Part shown: positions 15,380 to 22,633 of the stretch, piece after piece | How the letters are laid out: the number at the start of each line of letters is the position of its first letter | Numbering within the stretch: position 1 is the first letter of the stretch | NCBI GenBank assembly: GCA_031459655.1 | Contig: JAVKID010000046.1 | Coordinates: 1 to 24,340, forward strand | Direction: 5' to 3' | Source: Fervidifonticultor_A octavus_A | GTDB taxonomy: Bacteria > Sysuimicrobiota > Sysuimicrobiia > Sysuimicrobiales > Humicultoraceae | Length of the DNA stretch: 24,340 bases | The notes under the pieces: model-generated | Databases searched by the model: none | Seen by the model: only the letters and a program-made list of their open reading frames with translations | Told to the model about the DNA's origin: nothing | Translations under genes and position numbers: made by a program

Positions 15380-16048
15380 CTACAGCTTGCTGCCGATGTG
15401 GAGGATCTCCAGACGGTCTCCGGTGTCCTCGACCTGGTCGGAGATTTCGGTCAGGGTCTCCAGGAACTGGTTCAGGTGGATCTTGGCGGCCAGGGAGAGG
15501 TCCGAGGTGAAGATCTGCCGGGTGAGCTTCCACTCGATGTCGTCGATGGTCGACTCGGTGACCCCCACCACGGTGAGCCGGTCGCGGATGGTCGGCTCGT
15601 CGGCCGTCGTGAAGAAGGTGTGGACCGCCTCGTGCAGGGCCGCGTAGGCGTCCTGCGTGTGGGTGAGGATCTGCCGCAGCGCGTCGGCCATCTCCGCGGG
15701 GATCTCCGGCCGCTGGCCCAGCAGGAAGTCGCAGGTCGTCTCGGCCGCGTCCGCGATCATGTCCATACGCTCGACGAAATCGTGCAGGTCCGAGCGGAAG
15801 ATGGGCAGGAACGCGCCGCGGTAGAGGAGGTCGTTGACCGACCGGCGCAGACGGTCCGCATCGGTCTCGAGGTGGTCTACGTTGATGGCCCCCGCCTTGG
15901 CCGCCTCCAGCCGCCCGGCGAGATAGTCCTCCAGGACGTCGCGGGTGCGCGCCACGACCTCGCCGACCTTGTCCAGGTGCTGGACGATCAGTTCCCTTAC
16001 TTCCCTCTCGCGGCCCTTGCCGAAGAGGAACTGCACGGCCCGCGCCAC
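15380..16048 (-). CDS. DUF47 / PhoU-like Pit accessory protein
   Basis: A 222-residue all-helical cytoplasmic protein of the DUF47 (TIGR00153, PhoU-related) family, known for its pairing with PiT permease genes. It opens with FLFGKGREREVRELIVQHLD and contains NVDHLETDADRLRRSVNDLL, FLPIFRSDLHDFVERMDMIA and a final helix pair with ISDQVEDTGDRLEILHIGSKL near the C-terminus. The length is typical. It is the first gene of the set, with the permease 3 bases downstream, and is divergent from the molybdenum hydroxylase operon. It probably controls the activity of the permease, though the mechanism in this family is poorly known. Confidence 0.92.
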   Translation of the reverse strand: MARAVQFLFGKGREREVRELIVQHLDKVGEVVARTRDVLEDYLAGRLEAAKAGAINVDHLETDADRLRRSVNDLLYRGAFLPIFRSDLHDFVERMDMIADAAETTCDFLLGQRPEIPAEMADALRQILTHTQDAYAALHEAVHTFFTTADEPTIRDRLTVVGVTESTIDDIEWKLTRQIFTSDLSLAAKIHLNQFLETLTEISDQVEDTGDRLEILHIGSKL

Positions 16049-16230
16049 AGCCCCACCTCCGCTCCTGTCTCGGCCCTTTCCTTTCGCCAGCCTCGCGGCA
16101 GGGCCCTCTGCTCCTGAGAGGGCAGGAGCGCCGCCCGGATGTCACGAACGGAGGGAATGTGCCCGGCGGGTCCGACGGCGCACGGTGACCGCCACTCATC
16201 CGCCGGGCCGCGGTGTTGGAGGGCATGGCG
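16049..16230. promoter_or_regulatory. Divergent region with interlocking inverted repeats
   Basis: This 182-base gap separates the DUF47 gene (minus) from the molybdenum hydroxylase operon (plus). It holds two perfect 7-base inverted repeats that interlock: GCCCTCT (16103-16109) with AGAGGGC (16117-16123), and GCTCCTG (16110-16116) with CAGGAGC (16123-16129). The loop of each repeat is an arm of the other. A further 9-base inverted repeat joins GCCCGGCGG (16161-16169) and CCGCCGGGC (16200-16208). No clear -35/-10 hexamers were found. Confidence 0.5.
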
Positions 16231-18600
16231 ATGGGCACCCGGTGGTTCGGCGAGCCGGTCCGGCGCAACGAAGACCCGCGCCTGCTCACAGGTCGGGGGA
16301 CCTACGTCGACGACATCCAGCCCCCGGGCCTGCTGCACGCCGCGGTCCTACGCAGCCCCCATGCCCACGCGCGGATCCGGCGCATCGACCTCCGCCGCGC
16401 CGCCGCCATGCCGGGGGTCGCACTGGTCCTGACCCACGCCGACCTGCCCCCGACACTCCAGGCGCCGCTGCCGAAGCTGATCCCCCACCCCACGCTGGTC
16501 CACCACAAGACCCAGTACGCCCTGGCGCCGGGGAAGGTGCGCCACGTGGGGGAACCGGTCGCCTTCGTGGTGGCCACCAGCCGGTACCTGGCGGAAGACG
16601 CGGCCGAGGCCATCGAGGTGGACTACGACCTGTTGCCCCCCGTCGCCGACCTGGAGGCGGCCGCCGCGCCCGGCAGCCCCCTCGTCCACGAGGACATGGG
16701 CACCAACGTCTGCGCCGAGTACACCCAGCGGGTCGGCGACCCCGACGCGGCCTTCGCCCGCGCCCCGCACATCTTCCGCGAGCGCTTTTGCATGGACCGG
16801 GGGACGGCGGCCTCCATCGAGACCCGCGGGGTCGTGGCGATCTGGGACCCCCGCACGCGCCACTTGCTGATCTACGACTCGACCCAGGCGCCGATTCCTA
16901 TCCGCAACGGCCTGGCCCGGCTGTTCGACCTCCCGCAGCACCACGTGCGCGTGGTCGCCCCGGACGTCGGCGGCGGCTTCGGGCCCAAGATCATGATGTT
17001 CTACCCTGAAGAGATCCTCGTGCCGCTGGCGGCGATGCGCCTGGGGCGTCCCGTCAAGTGGATCGAGGACCGCCGCGAGAACTTCGTCGCCACCAATCAG
17101 GAGCGCGAGCAGATCCACGACGCCGAGATCGCGGTGGATGAGGAAGGCCGCATCCTGGCGGTGCGGACCCGGTTCCTGTACGACTCGGGCGCCTACATCC
17201 CGTATGGGATCATCGTGCCGATCGTGGCCAGCACGCAACTGGTCGGCCCCTACCGGATCCCGAACTACGAGTGCACCTTCAAGGCGGTCTTCACCAACAA
17301 GGTCATCGTCAGCCCCTACCGCGGCGCCGGCCGGCCCACCGGGTGCTTCGTCATGGAGCGGCTGATCGAACGCGTGGCGCGCGAACTGGGTCTGGACCGC
17401 GTCGAGGTGCGCCGCCGCAACTTGATCCAGCCCGACGAGTTCCCCTACGACACCGGACTGATCTTCCAGGACAACGCCCCGCTCATCTACGACAGCGGCA
17501 ACTACCCCGCCCTCCTCGAGCGGGCCCTGGAGATGATCGGCTACCGGGACTGGCCGGCGCGCCAGGCGGCCGCGCGCCGCGAGGGACGACTGTTGGGCCT
17601 TGGGATCGCCCTCTACGTCGAGGGCACCGGCATCGGCCCCTACGAGGGCTGCCGGATCACGGTGGAGCCCAGCGGCCGGATCTTCGCCGCCACCAGCGTC
17701 GGGACCCAGGGCCAGGGGCACCAGACGGCGTTCGCCCAGATCATTGCGGACGCGCTGGGGGTGGGGGTCTCCGACGTCGTGGTCACCACGGGCGATTCGG
17801 GCGCGTTCGGGTGGGGCACCGGCACCTTCGCGAGCCGGGCGGCGGTCGTCGCCGGCAACGCGGTCGGGCTCGCCGCGCAGGCGGTCCGGCAGAAGACGCT
17901 GACGGTGGCCGCCAGGCTGCTGGAGGCGCGGCCCGACGACCTGGAACTGGCGGACGGCAAGGTCTTCGTCCGGGGCTCGCCGTCGCGCGCGGTGTCCCTC
18001 GGCGACGTGGCGGCTGCGGCCAACCCGCTGCGGGGCACGATCCCGCCGGAGTGGGAAGGGCCGGGGCTGGAGGCCTCCCGCTACTTCGCCCCGCCGAGGG
18101 GCACGTACGCGGCTGGGTGTCACGCGGCGATTCTGGAGATCGACCCGGGCACAGCCGCCGTCCGCATCCATCAGTACGTGGTCGTGCACGACTGCGGGAA
18201 GGTCATCAACCCCCTGATCCTGGAAGGGCAGATCCAGGGCGGCGTGGCGCAGGGGATCGGCGGCGCCTTCTACGAGAAACTCGTCTACGACGCAGAGGGT
18301 CAGTTGCTCACCCAGACGTTCATGGACTATCTGCTGCCGACGATCGCCGAGGTGCCCCCGGTCGAGATCGGGCACCTCGAAACCCCCTCGCCGCTGAACC
18401 CGCTGGGCATCAAGGGGGCCGGCGAGGCGGGGGTCATCCCGGTCGCGGCGCTCTTCGCCTCGGCAATCGACGACGCGCTCGGCACCCGCATCACCGAGAT
18501 GCCGCTCTCCCACAGCCGGCTGCTGGACCTCCTGATGAGGAGTCCCGCCGCGCCGACGGCGGAGGCCCTCGGCGTGGCGGCCGTGGGCGACGGGCCGTGA
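16231..18600 (+). CDS. Molybdenum hydroxylase large subunit (XdhA/CoxL-like), set 2
   Basis: A 789-residue molybdopterin-binding catalytic subunit of the xanthine dehydrogenase/aldehyde oxidase/form II CoxL family. It starts with the family opening GEPVRRNEDPRLLTGRGTYVDD and has the cofactor-binding GGGFGPK near 246, SPYRGAGRPTG near 363, TQGQGHQT, and the catalytic glutamate in GIKGAGEAG (Glu near 732). The active-site loop lacks the CSFR motif with the copper-binding cysteine of true CO dehydrogenase, so CO oxidation is unlikely; hydroxylation of a heterocycle or aldehyde is expected. ATG 16231 is preferred since GGAGG lies 8 bases upstream; GTG 16213 and ATG 16225 are alternatives. Its stop overlaps the FAD subunit start (GTGA). 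The purine-gene neighbourhood suggests hypoxanthine/xanthine, but specificity residues cannot settle it. Confidence 0.94.
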   Translation: MGTRWFGEPVRRNEDPRLLTGRGTYVDDIQPPGLLHAAVLRSPHAHARIRRIDLRRAAAMPGVALVLTHADLPPTLQAPLPKLIPHPTLVHHKTQYALAPGKVRHVGEPVAFVVATSRYLAEDAAEAIEVDYDLLPPVADLEAAAAPGSPLVHEDMGTNVCAEYTQRVGDPDAAFARAPHIFRERFCMDRGTAASIETRGVVAIWDPRTRHLLIYDSTQAPIPIRNGLARLFDLPQHHVRVVAPDVGGGFGPKIMMFYPEEILVPLAAMRLGRPVKWIEDRRENFVATNQEREQIHDAEIAVDEEGRILAVRTRFLYDSGAYIPYGIIVPIVASTQLVGPYRIPNYECTFKAVFTNKVIVSPYRGAGRPTGCFVMERLIERVARELGLDRVEVRRRNLIQPDEFPYDTGLIFQDNAPLIYDSGNYPALLERALEMIGYRDWPARQAAARREGRLLGLGIALYVEGTGIGPYEGCRITVEPSGRIFAATSVGTQGQGHQTAFAQIIADALGVGVSDVVVTTGDSGAFGWGTGTFASRAAVVAGNAVGLAAQAVRQKTLTVAARLLEARPDDLELADGKVFVRGSPSRAVSLGDVAAAANPLRGTIPPEWEGPGLEASRYFAPPRGTYAAGCHAAILEIDPGTAAVRIHQYVVVHDCGKVINPLILEGQIQGGVAQGIGGAFYEKLVYDAEGQLLTQTFMDYLLPTIAEVPPVEIGHLETPSPLNPLGIKGAGEAGVIPVAALFASAIDDALGTRITEMPLSHSRLLDLLMRSPAAPTAEALGVAAVGDGP

Positions 18601-19472
18601 AGCCGGCGCCCTTCGGCTACCTGGCCCCGCGCAGCCGTGAGGAGGCGCTGGACGCGCTGCGCCGCTTCGGGCCCGAGGCCAAGTTGCTGGCCGGCGGCCA
18701 GAGCCTGGTGCCGCTGCTGGCCATGCGCTTGGTCCGCCCCTCGGTGCTCATCGACCTCAACCGCGTCCCGGACCTGGCCTACGTGCGTCCCTTCCGGGGC
18801 GGTCTGGCGATCGGCGCGATGACGCGGCAGCGCGCGGTGGAGGCCGACCCGCTGGCCGCCGACCGCATCCCCCTGCTGCGCGAGGCCCTGCGCTGGGTCG
18901 GCCATCCCCAGATCCGCACCCGCGGCACCGTCGGCGGCAGCCTGGCCCACGCGGACCCGTCGGCGGAACTGCCCGCGGTGGCGGCGGCGCTCGACGCGCG
19001 CTTCGTGCTGGCCAGCGCCCGGGGGCAGCGGGTGGTGGACGCGCCGCGGTTCTTTGCGGGGTATCTGACCACCGCGCTGGAGCCCGACGAGATGCTGGTC
19101 GAAGTGCGTCTCCCCGCGCTCCCAGCCGGCGCCGGGTGGGCGTTTGCGGAAGTCGCGCGCCGCCACGGCGACTTCGCGCTGGTGGGCGTTGCCGTGGTGC
19201 TGGGCTGCGATCCGGACCGCCGCTGCACGGAGGCCCGGATGGCCTTCACCGGCGTCAGCCATGGTCCGATGCGGGTAGTCGAGGCCGAGCAGTCCCTGGT
19301 GGGCCGGCGGGTCACGGCCGCCGCTGCCGCCGAAACCGGACGCATCGCCCAGGCGGCGCTGGAGCCCCACTCCGACATCCATGCCAGCGCCGCCTACCGA
19401 CGCCACGTCGCCGGCGTGCTGGCGGCCCGGGCGCTGGAGCAGGCCGCGGCGCGGATGCAGGTGCCTTCGTGA
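18597..19472 (+). CDS. Molybdenum hydroxylase FAD subunit (CoxM/XdhB-like), set 2
   Basis: A 291-residue FAD-binding subunit starting at GTG 18597, which overlaps the large-subunit TGA as GTGA. It shows the family N-terminus FGYLAPRSREEALDAL, the first FAD motif AGGQSLVPLLAMR (32-44) and the second TVGGSLAHADPSAE (111-124), and ends with the helical CO_deh_flav_C domain (SAAYRRHVAGVLAARAL). It differs clearly from the set 1 FAD subunit, which has AGGTDLMVELN and TIGGNLG, so the two are separate lineages and not a recent duplication. Its stop overlaps the start of the [2Fe-2S] subunit. Confidence 0.94.
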   Translation: MKPAPFGYLAPRSREEALDALRRFGPEAKLLAGGQSLVPLLAMRLVRPSVLIDLNRVPDLAYVRPFRGGLAIGAMTRQRAVEADPLAADRIPLLREALRWVGHPQIRTRGTVGGSLAHADPSAELPAVAAALDARFVLASARGQRVVDAPRFFAGYLTTALEPDEMLVEVRLPALPAGAGWAFAEVARRHGDFALVGVAVVLGCDPDRRCTEARMAFTGVSHGPMRVVEAEQSLVGRRVTAAAAAETGRIAQAALEPHSDIHASAAYRRHVAGVLAARALEQAAARMQVPS

Positions 19473-19990
19473 AGCGCGCGCGCAAGACGACCCGGAGCAC
19501 CCGACCAGTGCCCCTCACCCAGGCCGAGGTTCGCCTGCGGGTCAACGGGATCCCGGTCACGCGCACCGTGGAGGTGCGGCGCACGCTGGCCGACTTCCTC
19601 CGCGAGGACCTGGGGCTGACCGGAACCCACCTGGGGTGCGAGCACGGTGTCTGTGGCGCGTGCACGGTCCTGCTCGACGGGCAGGCGGTGCGCTCGTGCC
19701 TGCTCTTTGCGGTCCAGGCCGACGGCAGCGAGATCACCACGGTCGAGGCCCTGGGGACGCCGGAGGCACTGTCCCCGCTGCAGCAGGCGTTCATGGAGCA
19801 CCATGCCCTGCAGTGCGGCTTCTGCACCCCCGGGTTCCTGATGAGCGCCCATGCTCTGCTGCGCGACCACCCAAGCCCCTCCGACGATGAGATCCGTGAG
19901 GTGCTGGGCGGGCATCTGTGCCGGTGCACCGGGTACCGCGCCATCTTCGACGCCGTACGGGCCGCCGCTCTGCCTCGCCAGAGCGCGTGA
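19469..19990 (+). CDS. Molybdenum hydroxylase [2Fe-2S] subunit (CoxS/XdhC-like), set 2
   Basis: A 173-residue electron-transfer subunit starting at GTG 19469, overlapping the FAD subunit stop as GTGA. The first cluster has Cys57, Cys62, Cys65 and Cys77 (CEHGVCGAC). The second has Cys116 and Cys119 (QCGFCTPGF) plus Cys151 and Cys153 (LCRCTGY). A basic tail of about 18 residues precedes the ferredoxin fold; GTG 19508 is an alternative start that would remove most of it. It completes an L-M-S set and is followed, again by a GTGA overlap, by the DUF2877 gene. Confidence 0.94.
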   Translation: MKRARKTTRSTRPVPLTQAEVRLRVNGIPVTRTVEVRRTLADFLREDLGLTGTHLGCEHGVCGACTVLLDGQAVRSCLLFAVQADGSEITTVEALGTPEALSPLQQAFMEHHALQCGFCTPGFLMSAHALLRDHPSPSDDEIREVLGGHLCRCTGYRAIFDAVRAAALPRQSA

Positions 19991-20880
19991 CCACCCGGGC
20001 CCCTGCCACCATCACGGCCGTCAGCATCCCCTCGCCGCTTTCCGGCTTGCGCGACGGTGCGGCCCGCGGCACCGTGCTGGCGGTCTTCCAGCGAAGCGCC
20101 TACCTCGACGTCGCCGGCCGGATCGTGGCGCTGGCCCCTGCCGGGCTGGGCCGGGGGCCGCTGACGATCACGCTGGATCGGCCTCGCGCCCTGCGGCCAC
20201 TTGCCGCCGGCGAGGCGGTCGCTCTGGACGGCGGACTGTTGCGGGTGGGCGGGCACACCGTGGACCTGCGCCCGTCCGCGGTCTGGGATCCGGCGCTGCC
20301 CGCGGTGGCCTCCCCGGCCGTTGCGCCTGCAGTGGTGCTCCGCGAGGTGCGTCGCGGGGCGTCGGAGGCCAGCGTGGCGGCGCTGCTTGACCCGCCACGG
20401 GGCGCTGGGCCGACCTTGCCGCACAGCACCCTCCTGAGAGCGCTGCGCCGGGGCCTCGAGGTGATCGGCGACTTCCTCGACGGCCGGACCGGGGCCGACG
20501 AGGTGTCGCGGGCTGTCGCCGACGACATCGCCGGCCGCGGACCCGGCCTCACGCCCTCCGGGGACGACCTGCTGGCCGGCATCATGCACGCCGCAACGGT
20601 GTGGCCGTCGCTGGCATCCCGCGCGCGGGGAGCGGACCTCCGGACGATCCTGCGGGACGCCGCCGCGCCGCGCACCACGCGCATCAGTGCGGCCTACCTG
20701 GACGCTGCGGCCGGGGGCTCAGCCTCCGAACCCTGGCACGCCCTGGTCGCCGGACTCCGTCAGTCGCAGGCCGCCGCGTGCGCTGCGGTGCGCCGTCTGC
20801 TGGCCGTCGGCGAGACGTCGGGGGCCGATGCGCTGACGGGGTTCTGCTGGGCCTGGAGCCGGCTGGACCCTGTCCCCTAG
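19987..20880 (+). CDS. DUF2877 protein (AllH/YlbF-like)
   Basis: A 297-residue protein starting at GTG 19987, overlapping the [2Fe-2S] gene as GTGA. The defining motif GRGPGLTPSGDDLLAG is at 183-198, matching the signature of DUF2877. Family member AllH (YlbF) of E. coli works with AllF (FdrA) and AllG (YlbE) in oxamate carbamoyltransferase at the end of allantoin breakdown. Neither AllF nor AllG is in the window, so the protein may act alone, or its partners lie elsewhere. No signal peptide or membrane segment is seen. Its tight coupling to a molybdenum hydroxylase supports a shared role in nitrogen-heterocycle or ureide degradation. Its stop is only 4 bases from the stop of the converging AccDA gene. 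Confidence 0.85.
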   Translation: MTTRAPATITAVSIPSPLSGLRDGAARGTVLAVFQRSAYLDVAGRIVALAPAGLGRGPLTITLDRPRALRPLAAGEAVALDGGLLRVGGHTVDLRPSAVWDPALPAVASPAVAPAVVLREVRRGASEASVAALLDPPRGAGPTLPHSTLLRALRRGLEVIGDFLDGRTGADEVSRAVADDIAGRGPGLTPSGDDLLAGIMHAATVWPSLASRARGADLRTILRDAAAPRTTRISAAYLDAAAGGSASEPWHALVAGLRQSQAAACAAVRRLLAVGETSGADALTGFCWAWSRLDPVP

Positions 20881-20884
20881 AGAC

Positions 20885-22633
20885 CTACGGGCTCGTCCGC
20901 ACCTCTGCGCCGCGCCGCGGCAGTCGCGACTCCACCGCCTCCAGCCACTCCTGCACGCTGCGGGCCGCCTCGCGCCAGGGGCCGCCCACCTGCCCCATCC
21001 GCCGGAACTTCCGGTAGCGCTGTTCCACCAGCCGACGCGGGGCCTGCCGGCTCAACTCCGCCAGTGAGGCGACCAGGTACCGGCAAACCTCGCCTGCGGC
21101 CGCCGCGGGATCCATGTGCGCGCCCCCGGCCGGCTCTGGAATAATCCCGTCGATCACCCCCAGGCGCAGCAGGTCGGCGGCCGTCAACTTGAGCGCGGCC
21201 GCCACCTCCGGGGCCCGGGTCACGTCGCGATAGAGGATCGCCGCCGCGGCCTCCGGGGAGATCACCGAGTAGAAGGCGTGCTCCTGCATGAGCACGCGGT
21301 CGGCGACCGCCAGCGCCAGCGCGCCGCCGCTCCCGCCCTCGCCGATGACCACGGTCACGATCGGGATCGGCAGCAGCGCCATCGCCTGGAGGTTCTGGGC
21401 CAGGGCCTGGGCGATCCCGCGGCGCTCGGCCTCGTAGCCCGGATAGGCACCGGGGGTGTCGATGAAGGTCACCAGCGGCAGGCGAAACTTGGCCGCCAGG
21501 TGCATCAGGCGCAGGGCCTTGCGGTAGCCCTCGGGCAGCGGCATCCCCTGGTGCGGGCCTGCGGGCGCGTCGGGGACGCCGGCGCGCTCCTGCCCGATGA
21601 CGACCACCGCGTGTCCCTGGATCTGCCCCAGGCCGCCCACGATGGACGGATCGTCGCCGAACTGCCGGTCCCCGTGCAGGGCCACGAACGAGGTCACGAT
21701 CCGCTGGATGTAGGCCCGGGCGGTCGGGCGCCGGGGATGCCGGGCGGTCTGGACCACGTCCCATGCCTGGGGGGGTGTTGCCGGCTCGGGCGCCCTGGGA
21801 AGTCGCTCGGCGGTCCACCGGCTCACCCGGTGGGGCCTGAGGTGGGCGATCAGGTACTGGATCGTCTCGCGCAGGCGGCGGCGGTCGAGCAAGAGGTCAA
21901 CCATGCCACCGGCGAAGAGCCGCTCGGCCCGGTGCGAGTCAGGAGGCAGTGGCTCCCCCACAGTCGCCTCGATCACCCGGGGACCCACGAACCCGATCTG
22001 CGCCCCGGGCTCCGCAATCAGGACGTCGCCCAGCGAGGCGAAACTGGCGGTGACCCCACCGAACGTGGGATGCGCGAGGACCGAGATATGCGCCAGCCCG
22101 GCGGCGTGGTGGCGGGCCCGGGCCGCGGCGGTCTTCGCCATCTGCACCAGGGAGAGCATGCCTTCCTGCATCCGCGCCCCGCCGCTGGCAGTCACCGTGA
22201 CGACGGGCAGGCGCCGCCTCGTGGCGGCTTCGAAGGCGTCGGCGATTTTCTCGCCGACCACCGAGCCCATGGAGCCGCCCAGAAACTCGAAGTCGAAGAC
22301 CGCCACCACGACCGGCACCCCGCCCACCTTCGCCTGGCCGACCACGACGGCCTCGCGCAGGCCAGTCCGCCGGCGCGCGTCCACCAGCCGCGCCCGGTAC
22401 GCGCGCTGGTCGGCGAACTGCAGCGGGTCAACGGACACCAGCCGCCGGTCAAACTCCCGGAACGTCCTGGGATCCACCAGCGAGGCGATGCGGTCGTGGG
22501 CTGGCATCTGCAGGTGCCAGCCGCAGGCCGGGCACAGCCACAGCGCCTGACGCAACACCTCGGAGGGCGTCTCGGTGCCGCAGGAGGGACACCGGACGCC
22601 CGCCGCAGCCGGGGTCGGTCTAGATCGCGCCAT
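20885..22633 (-). CDS. accDA: Fused acetyl-CoA carboxylase carboxyltransferase beta-alpha (AccDA)
   Basis: A 582-residue fusion of AccD and AccA, which transfers CO2 from carboxybiotin to acetyl-CoA to give malonyl-CoA. The N-terminal zinc ribbon has CPSC (Cys15, Cys18) and CPAC (Cys34, Cys37). The beta domain has GGSMGSVVGEKIADAFE and TASGGARMQEGMLSLVQM. The alpha domain starts near residue 290 with RAYIQRIVTSFVALHGDRQF and has GMPLPEGYRKALRLM, FIDTPGAYPG and GEGGSGGALALAVADRVLM. The long N-terminal AccA helices are reduced. The ATG at 22633 lies inside the last codons of the CoA-transferase gene (14-base overlap) and directly precedes the zinc ribbon; a start at 22690 would add unrelated residues. 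Biotin carboxylase and biotin carrier genes are not in the window. Confidence 0.93.
   Translation of the reverse strand: MARSRPTPAAAGVRCPSCGTETPSEVLRQALWLCPACGWHLQMPAHDRIASLVDPRTFREFDRRLVSVDPLQFADQRAYRARLVDARRRTGLREAVVVGQAKVGGVPVVVAVFDFEFLGGSMGSVVGEKIADAFEAATRRRLPVVTVTASGGARMQEGMLSLVQMAKTAAARARHHAAGLAHISVLAHPTFGGVTASFASLGDVLIAEPGAQIGFVGPRVIEATVGEPLPPDSHRAERLFAGGMVDLLLDRRRLRETIQYLIAHLRPHRVSRWTAERLPRAPEPATPPQAWDVVQTARHPRRPTARAYIQRIVTSFVALHGDRQFGDDPSIVGGLGQIQGHAVVVIGQERAGVPDAPAGPHQGMPLPEGYRKALRLMHLAAKFRLPLVTFIDTPGAYPGYEAERRGIAQALAQNLQAMALLPIPIVTVVIGEGGSGGALALAVADRVLMQEHAFYSVISPEAAAAILYRDVTRAPEVAAALKLTAADLLRLGVIDGIIPEPAGGAHMDPAAAAGEVCRYLVASLAELSRQAPRRLVEQRYRKFRRMGQVGGPWREAARSVQEWLEAVESRLPRRGAEVRTSP

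Noticed and set aside
14430..16289. Long minus-strand extension of the hydantoinase frame up to 16289, which would give a protein of over 1000 residues.
   Set aside because: Upstream of ATG 14429 the frame has Arg/Gly/Pro-rich, low-similarity content and lies out of phase across the well-conserved PiT and DUF47 genes. It is a high-GC shadow.
16348..18513. A 721-residue open frame antisense to the molybdenum hydroxylase large subunit.
   Set aside because: The composition is that of a reverse-complement GC-rich shadow (runs of Gly, Asp, Val, His) without any recognisable domain, and the sense strand encodes an intact conserved enzyme.
16231..19990. Assignment of the L-M-S operon as aerobic CO dehydrogenase.
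   Set aside because: The large subunit has SPYRGAGRP and lacks the cysteine-containing CSFR active-site loop of true CoxL, so it is a general molybdenum hydroxylase.
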